Below the pieces are notes generated by a model. It did not search any database, was not told where the DNA came from, and worked only from the letters and a program-made list of their open reading frames with translations. DNA of 64,000 nt, from positions 2,607,909 through 2,671,908 of the forward strand of contig JAQFVV010000111.1 in NCBI GenBank assembly GCA_028023455.1, written 5' to 3'. A program made the translations under genes and the position numbers. This stretch comes from Epiperipatus broadwayi (taxonomy: Eukaryota > Onychophora > Udeonychophora > Euonychophora > Peripatidae). Below are positions 10,880 to 21,089 of this stretch, in pieces (within the stretch, counting starts at the first letter, position 1; each line of letters starts with the position of its first letter).

Positions 10880-12780
10880 GTTTCATTTAAATTTTAATAC
10901 TTGACTTTTTTGTAAATATCTAATACTGAATTAAATGCACAAACTTTCAAAATGCACAAATAACGAATAATGAATTTATTAATGTTTGATTTAAATATTA
11001 AAATAAGCTTTAAAAAAATTATAGAATCGAAACAAAGATTCTAATCTTTAAATAAAGTATAAAATAAAAACCTTTTTAATAATAGCAAAGAGGTTTTAAT
11101 TTTTAAATATAAAAATTACAAACAGATCCTTAAGGCAAAATAACAATTAAAAAGATGATTACAAAATAGATAAGAGTCTAGAAATAGAAACAAAAGACTT
11201 GCTTTTCCTGCCCAAAGATAAAAAAGCAGACAGAGAAAAAACCCATGTAGCCAGAAACCCAAAATCTATTTAGCCACAAACCCAAAATCTACTTGGTCAC
11301 AAACTTAATAAACCAATGAAATATAAATATGAAATATGTTTGATAGATCCCTGCATTCCAGAGATAAGATGCCTGAGAACTATAAAATGAAAATCCAAAA
11401 GAAATAATTAATTGTAGAGAATTAGAATTTTGAATTCATTTCGCTGTTGCTGAAAAATTAAAATAAATATTGTCACTGTTACCAAAAATGTAATCTGTTT
11501 CATCGTGCTTCCTTTGGTGTGGCTGGCCGAAGGAAGCCCTTCATCTCCATGGATCCCAGGATCAAATCACTGGAACCGTCTTCATAAAACGTCTTCAGAA
11601 ATCTTCATAAAATCATCATCGTCCACAAGAAATGGCCCTTGCGTAACTTAGATCTTTGTCGCAAAGGAATGAACATGGAGAAAGGAAAGTATAAATTATA
11701 AATATGAAATATAAACTTTTCAATCTAAAATCTCTGAACCTTAATTTTATTTAAATATGAACTATAAACTTTCTTTCCAAATTAAAACAGAACTTTATTT
11801 TTATAAACTTTGAAATTTTAAAAGTCTTATCTAAAGTTTGAAATGTAATTTCTTAAAATATGTATTATTTTTCTTTTATTTATTCATGCTTAATATCTGT
11901 TTGTAATATGGTAGGGATTTGCGATTACAAACTTAAATTTGAAGATGAAAATACTCATCGTTATTTGTGCATTATTAAATTTAAAAGAAAAGTAGGTTAA
12001 ATAATATTTGTAGTAAAAAAATAAGTTAAATATAATGTATCATTTTGAAATGATTTTAAAACCTTAAACTAAAGATTTTTTTTTTAGAATTAAATTAATA
12101 AAATGATTTAAATGTTAGTTGAGTGTAGATGGCTGCTAAACTCGGTTAAATATATGTTAGTTTTAAAGGGGTTTTGATTTTGGACTATTTGTTTCGTAGT
12201 TGTGTCAATGTTGGTGGAGAGATATATGGACGTTCATATCAATGTAATGTGAAATGTATTAGCACCTAGGGTGATGAGTCCAACTGAATGCATGACCCCA
12301 AAGAGGTATTCGTATCATTGAAATGGACGCAGACGTATTTCCTGCACCATCGACCCATTCCAGCTCTATAGATTGGGAGGATAAGCATGGCAAGATAGAC
12401 CACTCTCCCATCCATAGGAAGCATTATTCTTTTATTATATTACATGCATGATTTCTTCCAGACAGACGTAAATTCCTGTACTGATGAAGGTCATGTTTCT
12501 TCAAATAATATCACGGTGTTCAGATGCACATTCCTGTCAGTGTGATTCTATGCTAACATGTTCACATTGCATTGGTTGCTGATAAATATCTGGAAGTGAG
12601 CGTTGGTGTGGCTGCAGACTTTTAGCCTGGAATCAAATGCTTGAAAGTGTTATAAGTTCTTCATCTGGGTAGCTCATCTATACTCAACATTTCTAAGATT
12701 AAAAATAAAAGTTAAAACAAATAAAAATAATAGTAAACAATAATGAAACAAACATTTTTTTTTATATAATTATTTTTCAA
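10880..12780. other. No gene recognised; weak inverted repeat near 12.2-12.6 kb
   Basis: Mostly A/T-rich, with less biased segments at 11500-11660 and 12180-12660. The latter holds a loose inverted match (CAATGTAATGTGAA near 12240 against TTCACATTGCATTG near 12560) that may be an old foldback. No domain was seen in any frame. Confidence 0.35.
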
Positions 12781-12792
12781 GTTTGTGTGTCG

Positions 12793-12795
<3 letters not shown>

Positions 12796-12850
<55 letters not shown>
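12796..12850. repeat. (TA)n microsatellite
   Basis: An uninterrupted TA dinucleotide tract of about 55 bases. Confidence 0.95.
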
Positions 12851-12853
<3 letters not shown>

Positions 12854-13135
12854 TGAATAAAATCTTTTTGTGTTATTAATACTGTCAGTGATTGCTTTCA
12901 TTATTATTATTAAAAGAAATATAGTTAATAAATGTTTTAAACCTCTGCTACTTCATGAGCTAGTGACTGGGGCTAACAGTCTAAATATAAAATAAAGTGG
13001 AATCTTAACTTATGTATCTGCCTACTATATAAATTTTCTAGGTTCAATTGGCCTAGGTGGCGCCCTATAGTGTGGATACGGTGGACCATATTTCACTTCT
13101 ATTCCCGACCATTATAATATAGTATACGAACATGG

Positions 13136-14143
13136 ATGGGCTGCTCACCAACATGCATTAGCCAGCATGGTGAGTTTATTGGCTTTTTACCTCCAAGTTT
13201 AAAAATATTTTTTCCAATAATCATGACAGAAAAAAATAAATTATGGCCCTTATTCCCAGGAGGCTTTAAAGTCACCAACCAAGTCAGTGGTTGGTGGCTG
13301 AAGGCGGAGGGTGCTAAGAATGCCTGGATTGTGGACTCAGGCTGCCATTTGATGATGACTTTTTATTTAGGTACTTACAACTGCAGATCACTTTCAAGTA
13401 AAAGAAGATTGCAAGAGTTAGAAGAAGAACTGTCTTATATTAAATGGGACATTATTGGACTTTCTGAAGTTAAAAGAAAAGGTGAAGAAACAATTGATTT
13501 AAAAAGTGGTCATATACTCTACTATGAAGGCACAAATATTGGAAATACAAGTGTAGTAGGATTCATTATAAATAAAAAATGGAAAAATAACATTGTGGAG
13601 ATTGATGGTGTATCGGACAGAGTGGCAAGATTAGTTTTACAATTTAATAGCAGATACCAAATGCAGATAATTCAGGTTTATGCCCCAACAAGTTCTCATA
13701 GTGATGAAGTAGTAGAAGATTTTTATATGGATGTACAAAAGGCTTTTGATCAGAGTAAACAACATTTTAAAATTGTTATGGGAGACTTTAATGCTAGAAT
13801 TGGTAAACAAATGAAAGATGAAAATGCTGTAGGTAATTTTGGTTATGGTAATAGAAATGAGAGAGGACATAGACTTGTGGAGTTTGCAGAAAAAGAAAAA
13901 CTTTATATTATGAATTCTTTTTTTGAAAAAAATGTTAAAAGGAAATGGACATGGAAGTATCCAAATGAAGGTACAGCAGAATTGGATTATATTTTGACTA
14001 ACAGAAAATACATATTTCAAGATTGTAATGTTCTTAATAAATTTAACACAGGAAGTGATCATCGATTAGTAAGATGTAAGATACATGTTAATGCAAAACT
14101 AGAGAGACAAAAATTAATTAAGAAAAACAATATTTACAGTTGA
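13136..14143 (+). pseudogene. RTE ORF part 1: AP-type endonuclease
   Basis: The 335-codon frame has the expected endonuclease motifs in order: TYNCRSL (~res 80), DIIGLSEVKRKG (~104), VYAPTS (~183), the catalytic VMGDFNARIG (~215-224), ELDYIL (~283) and GSDHRLV (~307). The nuclease nicks the target so that reverse transcription can be primed. All metal and phosphate-binding motifs seen here are intact. The frame ends at 14143 by a frameshift relative to the RT region rather than at a natural end. The first ~75 codons are not recognisable as endonuclease; they overlap a 5' segment shared with copy 4, so the true start may lie downstream of 13136. Confidence 0.85.
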
Positions 14144-14149
14144 TATTTC

Positions 14150-15557
14150 TAATCTTCAGAAACATTCTAATGAATTTAAATTAGAACTTACAAATCGGTT
14201 TCAAGTATTAGTAGATTTTGAACATGATTCAGATTTGAATGACATTAATAGGAAAATAACTGATACACTTTTAAAAACTTCAACAAAAATATCTGATAGA
14301 AAAAAGCAGCATTTGACCAATAAAATTTCTACTGAGACTAGAGAATTTATGAAGAAAAGAAGGAATATGAGGATATACAATAATGATGTATTAAAAAAGG
14401 TTGAATATCTCGAATTTTGTAAAATGTTGCGGTAAAGAGTTGAAAATGATATAAGAAAGTATAATTGCAAACTAGCAAGGAAAGCCGTAGAAGAGAATAA
14501 AAGTGTAAAGAGTGTAAAACAACATTTTGATATTGGTAGGAAATTTATATCTGCAATAAGAAAAGGTGGCATTATTACAAAAAAGAGAGATGACATCATG
14601 AAATGTGAAGAAGACTTCTAACAAGAATTATATAGTAATAAAGAACAAGTGCCTCCTATATCTATTATATCTTCCAAATTGCCCATAATTTTGAATGAGG
14701 AAGTGAGTCATGCAATTAAATTTATGAAGAAACGGAAGGCTCCAGGTAATGATGGAATTATAATTGATATATTAAAAGAAGCAGATGAAGAAATAGAATT
14801 TTTTTTAGCAAAGTTATATACCAAATGTCTAAATGATAAAGATGTACCAGATGATTGGAAGAATGCAGTATTAATATTAATATTTAAAAAAGGTAATAAA
14901 GAAGATATTAGAAATTACAGACCTATCAGTCTTTTATCAGTTTTATACAAAATTTTTAGTAAGATAATTACAACTCGTCTACAGAAAACACTGGATTTCC
15001 ACCAACCAAGAGAACAAGCTGGATTTAAAAGTGGTCTTAGTACAATAGATCATATCCAGATATTGAGAGAAGTTGTAGAAAGGACAAATGAAAATGAGAT
15101 GCCATTGTGCTTAGGATTTGTAGATTATGAAAAGACATTTGATTCTATAAACATTTCTTCAGTGATTAAAGCATTGGATCATCAAGGTGTAGATTCAGGA
15201 TATTGTCATATTTTAAAGAATATTTATAAAAATGCAACAGCAACAATTAGATTATATAATGATAGTAGGAAAATCAACATTAAAAAGGCTATAAGAAAGA
15301 GTGACTCCATATCTCCAAAACTTTTTACAGCAGTGCTGCAAGAAGTTTGTGGATTAAAATGGGAAGCTAAAGGAATGAAAGTAAATGGAGATTATTTAAA
15401 TCATTTAGATTTTTCAGATGATGTAGTTGTTTTTGCAAATAATTCTTTAGAGCTACAGGAAATGTTGCAGGAGTTATCAGATGAAAGTAGGAAAGTAGGA
15501 CTAAAGATAAATGTTAAAAAGACTAAAGTATGTTTAATAGATTTTCTCAAAATATGA
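14150..15557 (+). pseudogene. RTE ORF part 2: reverse transcriptase core
   Basis: One frame runs from about 14150 to 15557 with in-frame stops near 14433 and 14619. It carries RKAPGNDGI, NYRPISLLSVLYKIFSKI, EQAGFKSG, motif A GFVDYEKTFDSI (usual spelling YEKAFDS), motif B decayed to RKSDSISPKLFTAVL (usual RQGDS), motif C LDFSDDVVVFAN (catalytic DD kept) and GLKINVKKTKV. It is the polymerase for target-primed reverse transcription, and it is inactive here because of the stops. The ancestral protein would have been one chain with the endonuclease, as in other RTE elements. Confidence 0.85.
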
Positions 15558-16180
15558 AAATAAAGATTGATTATGATGAGTTAGAAGAAGTTAACAGTTA
15601 CAAATACCTTGGTCAGATTATTAATACAGATGGAAACATAATGGATGAAATTAATCATAGAATTAAACTTGGTTGGAGTGCTTTTGGTAGAAATAACTTG
15701 GTACTAAAAGGAAATATGCCTATGTGTTTGAAAAGGAAGGTTTTTAATAAATGTGTTTTTCCAGTTTTTATTTATGGATCTGAGACTTGGACACTTAATA
15801 GAAGAGCAATAGAGACACTTCAGACCACCCAAAGAAATATGGAGACATGCATGTTGGGAGTAACAAGAAGAGATCGAAAACACAGGACAGTATATGGGTA
15901 AGAAAACAAACAGGTGTTACTGACCTCATTGAAAAAAATTAAAAGACTGAAGGGGAGTTGGGCTCAATATATTGTTAGAAGAGATGATAATAGATGGACA
16001 ATTGAAATCTTAAACTGGATTCCAAGAGATTGTAAAAGACCCAGAAAGAGACCACATATGAGATGGATGGATGAAATAAGAAAGTGTGCAGGGATGATGT
16101 GGAGAAGAGAAGTTAAAGATAGGAAAAGATGGATTGAACTTGGAGAGACCTTCATCCTGCAGTGGATTGATAATGATTGA
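15530..16180 (+). pseudogene. RTE ORF part 3: thumb and C-terminal region
   Basis: After another frame change at ~15540 the protein continues with NSYKYLGQIIN, a segment of the RT thumb, then VFPVFIYGSETWTLNRRA and a basic tail (RWTIEILNWIPRDCKRPRKR, WRREVKDRKRWIELGE). A stop at 15899 and a short double frame slip near 15896-15940 interrupt it. The stop at ~16178 precedes the TGATGATGA tail, so this is the natural C-terminus. Confidence 0.82.
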
Positions 16181-16199
16181 TGATGATGATGCTCTGGAA

Positions 16200-16890
16200 T
16201 TTTGAGTATTAAGTATAATTTTATAAGTAATTTTTTATATATTAATTTTCATAAATCTAATGTGCAGCATTTAAAAAATGATCAATTATTAATAATTTTC
16301 ATAATTCATATGCGAAAGATAGTTAGCTTTCATCTAAATTACACACACTCTCACATGCACACACACCTATATGTTGAATTAGAAATTTTCATGGATTTTG
16401 AAATTGATAAAGAATCAAAATAAAGAGATTATATTTATGTAAACAAAGACAACTTTTTACTTTTGATGTTGCCAGGAATCAATTATTAGTTGAAAATTCT
16501 GAGCTCAAACAAGTTGTTCATTAATTGAACTGTGAAATAGTAAAGTCTCAGTAATTAGACAATCAATCCAAAGACACAACGTTTTGTTTCAATACTGTTT
16601 GCTCTTGCAGAAAATAACTTGTACAATTAAATTATTCCCAGTATTTGATTTATATGAGTTGCTTATTATCTAAAAACATAATCTTGCTTTCAAAAAACTT
16701 AGATATTTAGTTAATAAAATGTTATGATAAATAAATAATATTATGTCATTACTAAAAACTGATATTTATTTGCTATTTCTTTAGCATAATAGTTCATAGC
16801 ATATGTTCTTAAAATTAATTCATTCAAGCTAAGTATTTGTATGAAGGTTTGTAATGATGGTATATTATAATATGTGATATCATTTAGGAG
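16200..16890. other. AT-rich, nothing recognised
   Basis: The stretch lies between the RTE tail and the inverted repeat at 16.9 kb. No domain or repeat boundary was seen. Confidence 0.4.
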
Positions 16891-16891
16891 T

Positions 16892-17090
16892 GAATGTTGA
16901 ATGTATAAAAAAATTTAAACTTTATTTAAACTTTTCAAATACAAACAAATTGTTAGTAATAACACACAAATAGACAATACAGGTTAGTAATTACACAAGT
17001 TTCGAGTAGTATTATTCTCCATTTGTGTGTTATTACTAACAAGTTGTTTGTATTTGGAAAGTTTAAAATTTTTTATACATTCAACATTTA
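16892..17090. repeat. Inverted repeat (foldback), ~70-80 bp arms
   Basis: The left arm (TGAATGTTGAATGTATAAAA ... GTTAGTAATAACACACAAAT, ending ~16971) is the inverse of 17020-17090. The left arm carries a small extra tandem piece (TTTAAACTTTA). A ~48 bp loop separates the arms. It is probably a small MITE; no target duplication was identified. Confidence 0.75.
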
Positions 17091-17099
17091 TTTATAAAT

Positions 17100-17620
17100 G
17101 ATGGAAATAGTCCAACATATCACATCTTATCAAACTAAGTGTATTAAAAAGGTTTTTATTATAAAATCAAAGTTTCTATGGCTATATTCACACATGATCA
17201 AAAATCTGCTTTTTTGAATTTTTTATAAAATTATTTGTGCAAATATTCATAAAATGAAAATGAAAAAGGCTTTTTTTGCATAAATATATATGATTGTAGT
17301 AATAAGATGTAGCTTTAGTAAATATGTAAAGAAATTCAAAGTATTCTCTGAAACAATAAATATTTTTTGAAAGATCATGAGTCCAAAAACAACAATTTAA
17401 TTTCAAAACTGTTTATCACCAAATTGGTAGAATTGGATTATCCTGAGTTACTTTTCATGCTTATAAAGTTATCATTTTTAATTATCAGGTTGACTAAATT
17501 ACTGCCACTTTTAAGCTCAAAAGCAGATTGAAGTAACAAAGCAATAAAATATTGTATACATGCTATAACACTTGCCATAAGTGATGATAACTTGTTAGGA
17601 TTAACCAATGTATCAACTTA
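17100..17620. other. AT-rich, nothing recognised
   Basis: No domain, repeat or element boundary seen. Confidence 0.4.
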
Positions 17621-17636
17621 ATTATTTATTTATTTT

Positions 17637-17724
17637 TATATGTCAAAGCATTGGCCAGGAAGTGAATCCTATCCAGCTTCTTGGAAGGCAGCTACGCTAA
17701 CTGCTAGGCCACCAACGCTTGACA
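17637..17724 (-). repeat. tRNA-derived SINE, copy 2
   Basis: On the minus strand it follows the same order as the other SINE copies (GCGTTGGTGGCC, AAGAAGCTGGATAGGATTCAC, ..AATGCTTTGACA) but is the most diverged. A 13 bp direct repeat (ATTTATTTATTTT at 17624-17636 and 17725-17737) flanks it; the sequence is low in complexity, so this alone is weak evidence. Confidence 0.6.
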
Positions 17725-17749
17725 ATTTATTTATTTTAGATCTTTATAT

Positions 17750-18120
17750 TGAGAAATATATCATAGAATATTATATAAGCACTTTACATTACATGCCTGG
17801 AGTGTTTTATTGGAGTGATACAGTAATGAATAAGATAGATAAATTATGGTTCTGACTGTATTACTTATGGTGTTCAAATTTGATGTGAACTTTAAAGCAA
17901 TAAACCATTTATTTATTTATTATTGAAATTATATATAATAAATGAAGTGTGTAGATGCACAAAAGTATCTAAAGTTTCAATAATATCATATCTATTTATT
18001 GATAATAGATATAAAATAATTGTATTGAAAAATGTACTACAGTAAAACTTACATTAATTTCCAATCTAAAACAACAGCAACAATAATTGAAAATAAAAAT
18101 TGAATTAAATAATAATTCAA
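17750..18120. other. AT-rich, nothing recognised
   Basis: No supported feature. Confidence 0.4.
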
Positions 18121-18125
18121 ATTAC

Positions 18126-19110
18126 TATAAAATTTTGGTAGTTGTGCACTTTGTCCAATGTGGCCACTGAATGGCATTGTTTCTATGCAAAAGCACAGAA
18201 ATATGCTATTTATGCAGCCCAAGTTACAGCCTATAGAACAGTTCTGTTCATATTAGCCATTAGCAGGCCTAGATGGCATTGCCCACAAATATTATGGCCC
18301 ACTGAAGTGCTTGGGATCACTATGGAAATAGTGCACCCTTCACAGATTGTTACCATATGATGTAAGGGAGTATGGAATTCAACTGTCATAAGGGTTTTAA
18401 TGTGCATTCAAAGTAACGATCTTAAAACTTATCCAATGTACTATTACATACTAATAATTATAAGCCTATTACCATGTTTCCCTACACATCTTATAAGGTG
18501 AAAAAAATTGCAAAAGTGTAAGTCCCAGAACCATTTCACATAAGTCACGTGAAAAGGCACATTTGTGAGAGAACAGCTATGAGAGTAATAAAATGGCTAT
18601 GTTTGTAGAAAAACCATCATTCCCCCCTTTGCACAGTACTATGCGCTGAAAGGTTTGTTTGCTCAGATTAGTATATGTATTGGCCGATCCTTCAAATCAG
18701 CAAAATCATCAGACCCCTCTTGAACATTTCAGAACTACATGCTGAAAGCTTTGTTTGCTCATATGAGTGCATGTATTGGCTGATTCAAAGGATTGGAAAA
18801 CCATTGGATTCCCTCCCTGCACATGCCAGTGCTATGTGTTAAAATGTATAATGTAATTATAAATTGTAATTTAGAAAATAATGTTGGTTCATAAATCAGG
18901 GTATGCACTGAAATGTATAATGTATTTAAAAATGTAATTTATAAAATAATGTTGATCTGTAAATTTTTTTAAAATATTTTGAAAAATTATAGGAAAACAG
19001 AAAGCAAAAAATTATTGGCCTGGTAACATTACATTTCATTATTTTTGTAAGCAACAATGCCATCAAGTGGCCATATTGGACAAAGTGCACAACAACCAAA
19101 ACTTTTTATG
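18126..19110. mobile_element. Non-autonomous DNA transposon E with ~55 bp TIRs
   Basis: The left end (TTTTGGTAGTTGTGCACTTT, then GTCCAATGTGGCCACTGAAT) is mirrored at the right end (GGCCATATTGGACAAAGTGC, then ACAACAACCAAAACTTTTTA). The ~985 bp interior has two internal duplications: a ~100 bp unit (GCTGAAAGGTTTGTTTGCTC near 18650, repeated near 18740) and a ~65 bp unit (AAAATGTATAATGTA near 18840, repeated near 18910). No transposase frame exists; the open frame at 18142-18360 simply crosses the left TIR. No clean target duplication was found. Confidence 0.75.
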
Positions 19111-19483
19111 GCTGAAATAAAAATTATAAAAAAAAATCAAATTAAGCAGAATGAAAAAACCAAATTTGTTCTGTTTCGTTCATAATAAATATTCCTTTTT
19201 TTAAACTATATTAATACTATAAACTGTCTTTATTTCTACCAAGCAATATTCAATTATTACTTGCTAAATAATCTAGGAAAGCACTGTATACATTGAAATA
19301 AACATTTTATTTTTTAAAAATTTAAAAATTCATGTTTGTATTTACATGAATATTTATTTGAATGAGAGCTTTTTAATTTTTCTACTAATAAATCAATGAC
19401 ATTTAAAACAAAAGATTATGTTGGGATGTTTAAAAAAAGAGTCCAAGTGATATTATATGTTATTTTTATTATTTCCCCCTCTT

Positions 19484-19590
19484 TTCTTCCAAGAGAAAGC
19501 TTGTGGTTTAAGACTTGTAGAGGTCCCTACTATCACATTTTATATGCATGTGATTGAGGCTACAGCCTTAATGAATATTATTTTGTAAAG
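19484..19590 (-). repeat. Dispersed GACCTCTACAGGTC repeat, half copy
   Basis: This is the reverse orientation of the block at 4244-4345 and equals the right half of the palindrome at 30386-30573 (GAGGTCCCTACTATC.CATTT, GAGGCTACAGCCTTAATGAA). It sits beside ATTATTTCC, the counterpart of the (AAT)n side of the 4.3 kb copy. Confidence 0.7.
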
Positions 19591-19599
19591 TAACTTTAA

Positions 19600-20430
19600 A
19601 AGCAATTTTGTATATTTATTATACATTACAATAGGAAACTTTACAAAATGTCAAAGAATTTTGTTTTATGTTAGCAACATATCAAAGACTGACGAAGAAT
19701 TTTCAGAATTCTTCATTTGAACAGACATCTTGAAAAATAATATTCAATTCCATTATACAATTTATATATTTTTAAATATGTCTACAATATCCTTGGCAGC
19801 TGCCATAATAACAATTTAAGGTAGTTTTTTTGGTCACTTTTAACTTCACAAATTGCAATAATAAAAAGATTTTATACTGAAAAAATTTTGATTACATCTT
19901 TGAAATTTCACTTGACTTTTAAAAATTCATCAAAATATAATAAAAATAGTAAATAAATTTATTAAAGGGAATGATTTTTTAACAACAAACTTAATCTAAT
20001 TAAGCTGAAAAACATTAAATAAAATTAAACAAGTGAAAGCACTATTTTAAATGTAATTTAACTAAATAAAATTAGGCTGATCAAAATAAGAAAGATAATA
20101 AAACAAAATTATACAAATTAATATTTTAAAATTACAATAAAATAAATTTAACAAACTAACAGTATTTTTAGCTAAGTACAGAATAATCATAAATATTTTA
20201 CTAAATATTTTGTTTTATATCAAGAGCCAAAAACTTATTTTGTATATTTGAAAAATATTCTGACACAAAATTTTTAAGCTGCACAAATTTTAGCATTTAG
20301 ATTATCTAAAATATTTATCAATTAATTTTCACTATAAATGTTAAAAAATGTTTAAAATTTGAATTAATTTAGTGCATTTAAAAGTAATTTTGTAAGTAAT
20401 AATTATAATTATTTTCAATAAAATAACGAA
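19600..20430. other. AT-rich, nothing recognised
   Basis: Strongly A/T-biased DNA with no supported feature. Confidence 0.4.
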
Positions 20431-20553
20431 TGCCAACAGCTACTAGAATAAAAAAGAACATGATCTGTGTTTATAATTTTTTAGAATATCATAATTGTGG
20501 TAACACACTTATTCCAGATCTAAGGCAACATACACAAAATCACATACCCACTC

Positions 20554-20558
<5 letters not shown>

Positions 20559-20603
<45 letters not shown>
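20559..20603. repeat. (TA)n microsatellite at PLE fragment junction
   Basis: An uninterrupted TA tract that runs straight into the ATCCAGATG of the PLE fragment. Confidence 0.9.
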
Positions 20604-20605
<2 letters not shown>

Positions 20606-21086
20606 AGATGTGATAATCTCTACCAGTGCATAATTAGAGAAGCCATTGAGATACTTAAAAGACCAGATTGTATCAATAAGTGAGATGATACATGCAAACA
20701 CCCTCCTATTTGGAAAGATTTTTTTTTTAAAAAACATTCTTAAATTTAACATTTTTGCTATTGGTGGAACTTTAACATTTTTTCAAACCAGTGATTGTAG
20801 AGCCTCTACAACTGTCTTTCTATCTGTTATTACTCAGTGGATGGCTTGTGTGACCAAGTCGAAACGTCAGTATATTAATATTAAAATTTTTAACATGGAT
20901 GAACCCACAAAATATGTCTTTTATATATACTTTTAAGTGTCATAGCATCGTCCGGGACGTGAACCCGCAACCCGGGCAACTGCCCCTTTACAAGGCAGTC
21001 ACACTGACCTCTCGACCACCAATGCAAGACTGTCTTTTATATATATTACCCATGAAAGTCTTCATTTCAACATATATATATATATT
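20604..21086 (+). mobile_element. PLE 3' fragment (second copy)
   Basis: It matches 10548-10873 of the main PLE: the frame-shifted GIY-YIG tail region (ATGTGATAATCTCTACCA), TTAAATTTAACATTTTTGC, GATTGTAG.GCCTCTACA, CCAAGTCGAAACGTCAG and GATGAACCC.CAAAATATGT. It continues, after a nested SINE, into TTACCCATGAAAGTCTTCAT, which mirrors the extreme left of the main PLE (9181-9222). It is 5'-truncated at a (TA)n tract, as expected for incomplete target-primed reverse transcription. Confidence 0.85.
20930..21030 (-). repeat. tRNA-derived SINE, copy 3, nested in PLE fragment
   Basis: It has the same A-box and B-box blocks as copy 1 on the minus strand. A perfect 15 bp target-site duplication (TGTCTTTTATATATA at 20915-20929 and 21031-21045) flanks it. 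The duplicated bases are PLE sequence, so the SINE inserted after the PLE fragment was in place. Confidence 0.85.
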
Positions 21087-21089
21087 GAA

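Larger units (their letters stand above)
9170..10880 (+). mobile_element. Penelope-like element (PLE), 5'-truncated, with inverted terminal repeats
   Basis: The element has a central coding region for reverse transcriptase and a GIY-YIG endonuclease, bracketed by ~196 bp inverted repeats (9223-9419 and 10678-10873). A second 3' fragment at 20.6-21.1 kb has the same right repeat, continuing to a TATATA end matching 9181-9222, which supports the boundary. PLEs copy themselves by target-primed reverse transcription, and inverted or tandem terminal duplications are typical of the group. The 5' part of the protein, upstream of RT motif A, is missing, so this copy is dead. Confidence 0.85.
13100..16195 (+). 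mobile_element. RTE-type LINE, copy 1 (near full length, broken)
   Basis: An AP-type endonuclease frame is followed by a reverse transcriptase region and a tail ending ATTGATGATGATGATG, the short tandem tail typical of RTE elements. The endonuclease resembles the RTE-derived sequence known from craniofacial development protein 2 (BCNT). Related copies lie at 40.7-44.1 kb (minus) and 59.4-62.2 kb (plus), and fragments at 6.2-6.6 and 7.5-8.9 kb. It is the least damaged RTE copy in the window. The 5' end is set by the start of similarity to copy 4, near ATTATAATATAGTATA (13110). Confidence 0.85.

Noticed and set aside
12290-12345. Hammerhead ribozyme candidate from TGATGAGTCCAACTG
   Set aside because: The preceding base does not give CTGATGA, and no GAAAC is placed to close helix II.
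13637-14062. Minus-strand 141-codon frame opposite the RTE endonuclease
   Set aside because: It is hydrophobic, antisense to an established coding region, and has no motif.
14201-14599. Minus-strand 132-codon frame opposite the RTE linker, and its counterpart at 60282-60722
   Set aside because: Both are antisense shadows of the same Lys-rich RTE segment; that they recur in two copies reflects the element, not a gene.
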